Origin: Butyricimonas muris
GTDB lineage: Bacteria > Bacteroidota > Bacteroidia > Bacteroidales > Marinifilaceae
Reading direction: 5' to 3'
NCBI RefSeq assembly: GCF_046365375.1
Contig: NZ_JBKEIT010000016.1
Coordinates: forward strand, 1 to 64,000
DNA: 64,000 nucleotides
Shown here: positions 62,423-64,000 of the stretch, one piece after another
Layout of the letters: each line of letters starts with the position of its first letter
Numbering within the stretch: the first letter of the stretch is position 1
The notes under the pieces: model-generated
What the model saw: the letters and a program-made list of their open reading frames with translations, nothing else
What the model was told of the DNA's origin: nothing
Database searches by the model: none
Made by a program: the position numbers and the translations under genes

Positions 62423-64000
62423 TTAAAAAGTTGCTGTTAAAGAAAAACTCAACGTCCGAGCAAACGGATAGGATGTTCCCCGTTCGATCTTGATAGACGA
62501 CCACTTGTAAACATCATTCATGTTTGCTTGTAATCTCACTCTCTCGAATCCGATATGCTTCATCCATGCACGCGGAAAATCATAATACACGCTCAAGGCT
62601 GACAAATTCAACTCGTTATCCTTCTGCACAAAACGAGTCGTTGCCCGCGTATAATCCGATTCCTGCATATTTCCCATGATATATGTATCACCTAAATTCT
62701 TAATCCTCCGGAATTGTGTTTGATCTCCCCGTTGTTTCCATCTCCCCGATAAAACCCGTTTATCCACATTATAAGTAATATTGACATTTTCAACTCTATC
62801 TACCAGCGTTTGATTGTAAAGTTCTCCACCTCCGAGAAAAGTGAACACGACACTCAAACCAATCCCTTTATACTCGCCATTCAAACCAAAATTACCGTTA
62901 TATTTAGAATCCGAAACTCCGGCGGCAACCATATCTTCAGCTTTCCATTGCTTTGTCATCTGTCCGTCCCGGTTCAAATAAATTTCGTAACCGTCAGACG
63001 GATCAATACCTAAAGAAGGTACAGCCCAAATCGTGTTCATGTGCATCCCGTCATAATACATCACCACCGGTGTAACTCTATTCTCCTTTGCAGCCAAAGC
63101 CCTCTGATTCTCGTTGAAAGTATTCATCGCATCTGACAATTTCTTCAATTTATTATTATTCGTTGTTATATTACCATTCACGTTCAAAAAGAAATTCCTA
63201 CGATTGAATATATTTACCCCTAACGAAACCTCCACACCCCGGTTCTGCACCAGCCCAAGGTTCTCGCTGACAGAAGTAAATCCGGTTGAGGCAGGTATCG
63301 TGATCTGTGACACAAGATTTTCCGTGTTGGAAGTATACCAATCAAAAGTCAGCGTAACACCCTTTATTCTCAAATCAAGCCCCACGTTATAATCTTTTTT
63401 CAACTCCCATTGAAGTGCCGGATTCTCCATATTACTCAAATAAGCACCACTCCAATAATAATTGTAATTTTCCTTCATATAATATTTATAAGTTGCCACC
63501 GCTTTATTGGATTGAAAATTCTGGTTACCCGTGTAACCGATAGAACCTCTTACTTTAAATTGCTCCAAAAAACCCCAATCCCGAATAAACTTCTCGTTAT
63601 GCAAGTTCCAGCCTAATCCGACACTCCAGAATGTAGCCCAAGGATTATCAGTCCCAAACACAGACGCCGCACTTCCACGCAAAGTAGCATCCAATAAAAA
63701 TCGATCGTCATAAGTATAGGCAAATACTCCCAACACCCCGACATTCCTGTTTTTAGAACTGCTGCCGGAAGGTTTACCGTCTTCTTTATACATCATTCCG
63801 AAGATATACTCATCCATACTGTCAGTCTTGTATCCCTGAGCCTCATTTACAATTTCCATATATTCATTCTCCGAAATATTCCATCCCACATTGGCAAACA
63901 AAGTATGTTTTCCCCATGTTCTAGAAAAATTCAAGTAAATATCACTTGATACCGAGTTACTTTTCCCCGTGTTCAGAGTATAAGCACCTCTTTTGTAATA
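62423..64000 (-). CDS. SusC/RagA-family TonB-dependent transporter, C-terminal part (truncated by window edge)
   Basis: The frame is open through position 64000, so this is the C-terminal 526 codons or so of a SusC barrel whose start, plug and any STN domain lie beyond the window. Barrel strands and the family features 'LSVVFTFLGGGELYNQTL', 'YNVDKRVLSGRWKQRGD' and the C-terminal outer-membrane signal 'YPFARTLSFSLTATF' are clear. The end motif 'RGTSYPFARTL' is close to 'RGLSYPYARTF' in locus 1 SusC, supporting a closer tie to locus 1 than to locus 2. Confidence 0.92.
   Translation of the reverse strand, partial: YYKRGAYTLNTGKSNSVSSDIYLNFSRTWGKHTLFANVGWNISENEYMEIVNEAQGYKTDSMDEYIFGMMYKEDGKPSGSSSKNRNVGVLGVFAYTYDDRFLLDATLRGSAASVFGTDNPWATFWSVGLGWNLHNEKFIRDWGFLEQFKVRGSIGYTGNQNFQSNKAVATYKYYMKENYNYYWSGAYLSNMENPALQWELKKDYNVGLDLRIKGVTLTFDWYTSNTENLVSQITIPASTGFTSVSENLGLVQNRGVEVSLGVNIFNRRNFFLNVNGNITTNNNKLKKLSDAMNTFNENQRALAAKENRVTPVVMYYDGMHMNTIWAVPSLGIDPSDGYEIYLNRDGQMTKQWKAEDMVAAGVSDSKYNGNFGLNGEYKGIGLSVVFTFLGGGELYNQTLVDRVENVNITYNVDKRVLSGRWKQRGDQTQFRRIKNLGDTYIMGNMQESDYTRATTRFVQKDNELNLSALSVYYDFPRAWMKHIGFERVRLQANMNDVYKWSSIKIERGTSYPFARTLSFSLTATF

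Noticed and set aside
1..64000. CRISPR arrays, tRNA genes, insertion sequences or prophage modules.
   Set aside because: I saw no regularly spaced repeats with spacers, no tRNA-like cloverleaf ends, and no transposase, integrase or phage structural proteins.

Overview
The window comes from a Bacteroidota chromosome, most likely a gut member of the Odoribacteraceae (Butyricimonas or Odoribacter-like). The genus is inferred from gene content; no ribosomal RNA sequence is present to confirm it. The supporting signs are three SusC/SusD outer-membrane transport loci, two ECF sigma/FecR anti-sigma pairs, many lipoproteins with a short lipobox, GldA/GldFG-type ABC transporters, and the Bacteroidota promoter signature TAnnTTTG at several gene starts. 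Most genes lie on the minus strand, so loci read from right to left.

Left edge (1-3.0 kb): tandem strong promoters and a boxA-like leader point out of the window and probably drive an rRNA operon just beyond position 1. They are followed by a repeat/hairpin cluster, the c-di-AMP synthase cdaA, a DMT exporter, and a LolA-like protein on the plus strand with a bidirectional terminator.

Locus 1 (3.0-17.8 kb, minus): ECF sigma, FecR, SusC, SusD, DUF4843 lipoprotein, PKD-like lipoprotein, then two large DUF5117/DUF4953 metalloproteases. The architecture suggests import and digestion of peptides. The first metalloprotease has an intact zinc site and the second has lost all three zinc ligands. Upstream lie a decayed thioredoxin-family pseudogene and a divergent pair of calycin-like secreted proteins.

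Middle (19.3-34.1 kb): housekeeping and accessory genes, namely an M3 peptidyl-dipeptidase, glutamine synthetase, a ROK sugar kinase with an MFS sugar permease, a transglutaminase-fold lipoprotein coupled to a GNAT acetyltransferase, a DMT transporter, a gingipain-like (clan CD) protein, and a GH85 endo-beta-N-acetylglucosaminidase.

Locus 2 (34.5-49.4 kb, minus): ECF sigma, FecR, SusC, SusD, a lipoprotein related to the 'substrate import-associated zinc metallohydrolase' family but without HExxH, three thioredoxin/TlpA-fold proteins (one lacking CXXC), an unknown secreted protein, an S8 subtilase-fold protein lacking its catalytic His and Ser, and a retropepsin/PDZ aspartic protease with both Asp residues. 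This is the best candidate for an undescribed system: a regulated SusCD importer with an envelope kit that mixes live and dead protease folds with disulfide chemistry.

Right part (49.5-64 kb, minus): five ABC genes (two GldA-like ATPases and three GldF-GldG fused permeases, apparently made by duplication), then locus 3, a PKD-like, DUF4843, SusD, SusC set whose susC runs off the right edge.

At both complete fecR-susC junctions the antisense (plus) strand carries a TAnnTTTG box at the same place relative to the susC start codon and an intrinsic terminator that ends at the fecR stop. This is the layout expected of DonS-like cis-antisense RNAs that repress SusC loci.
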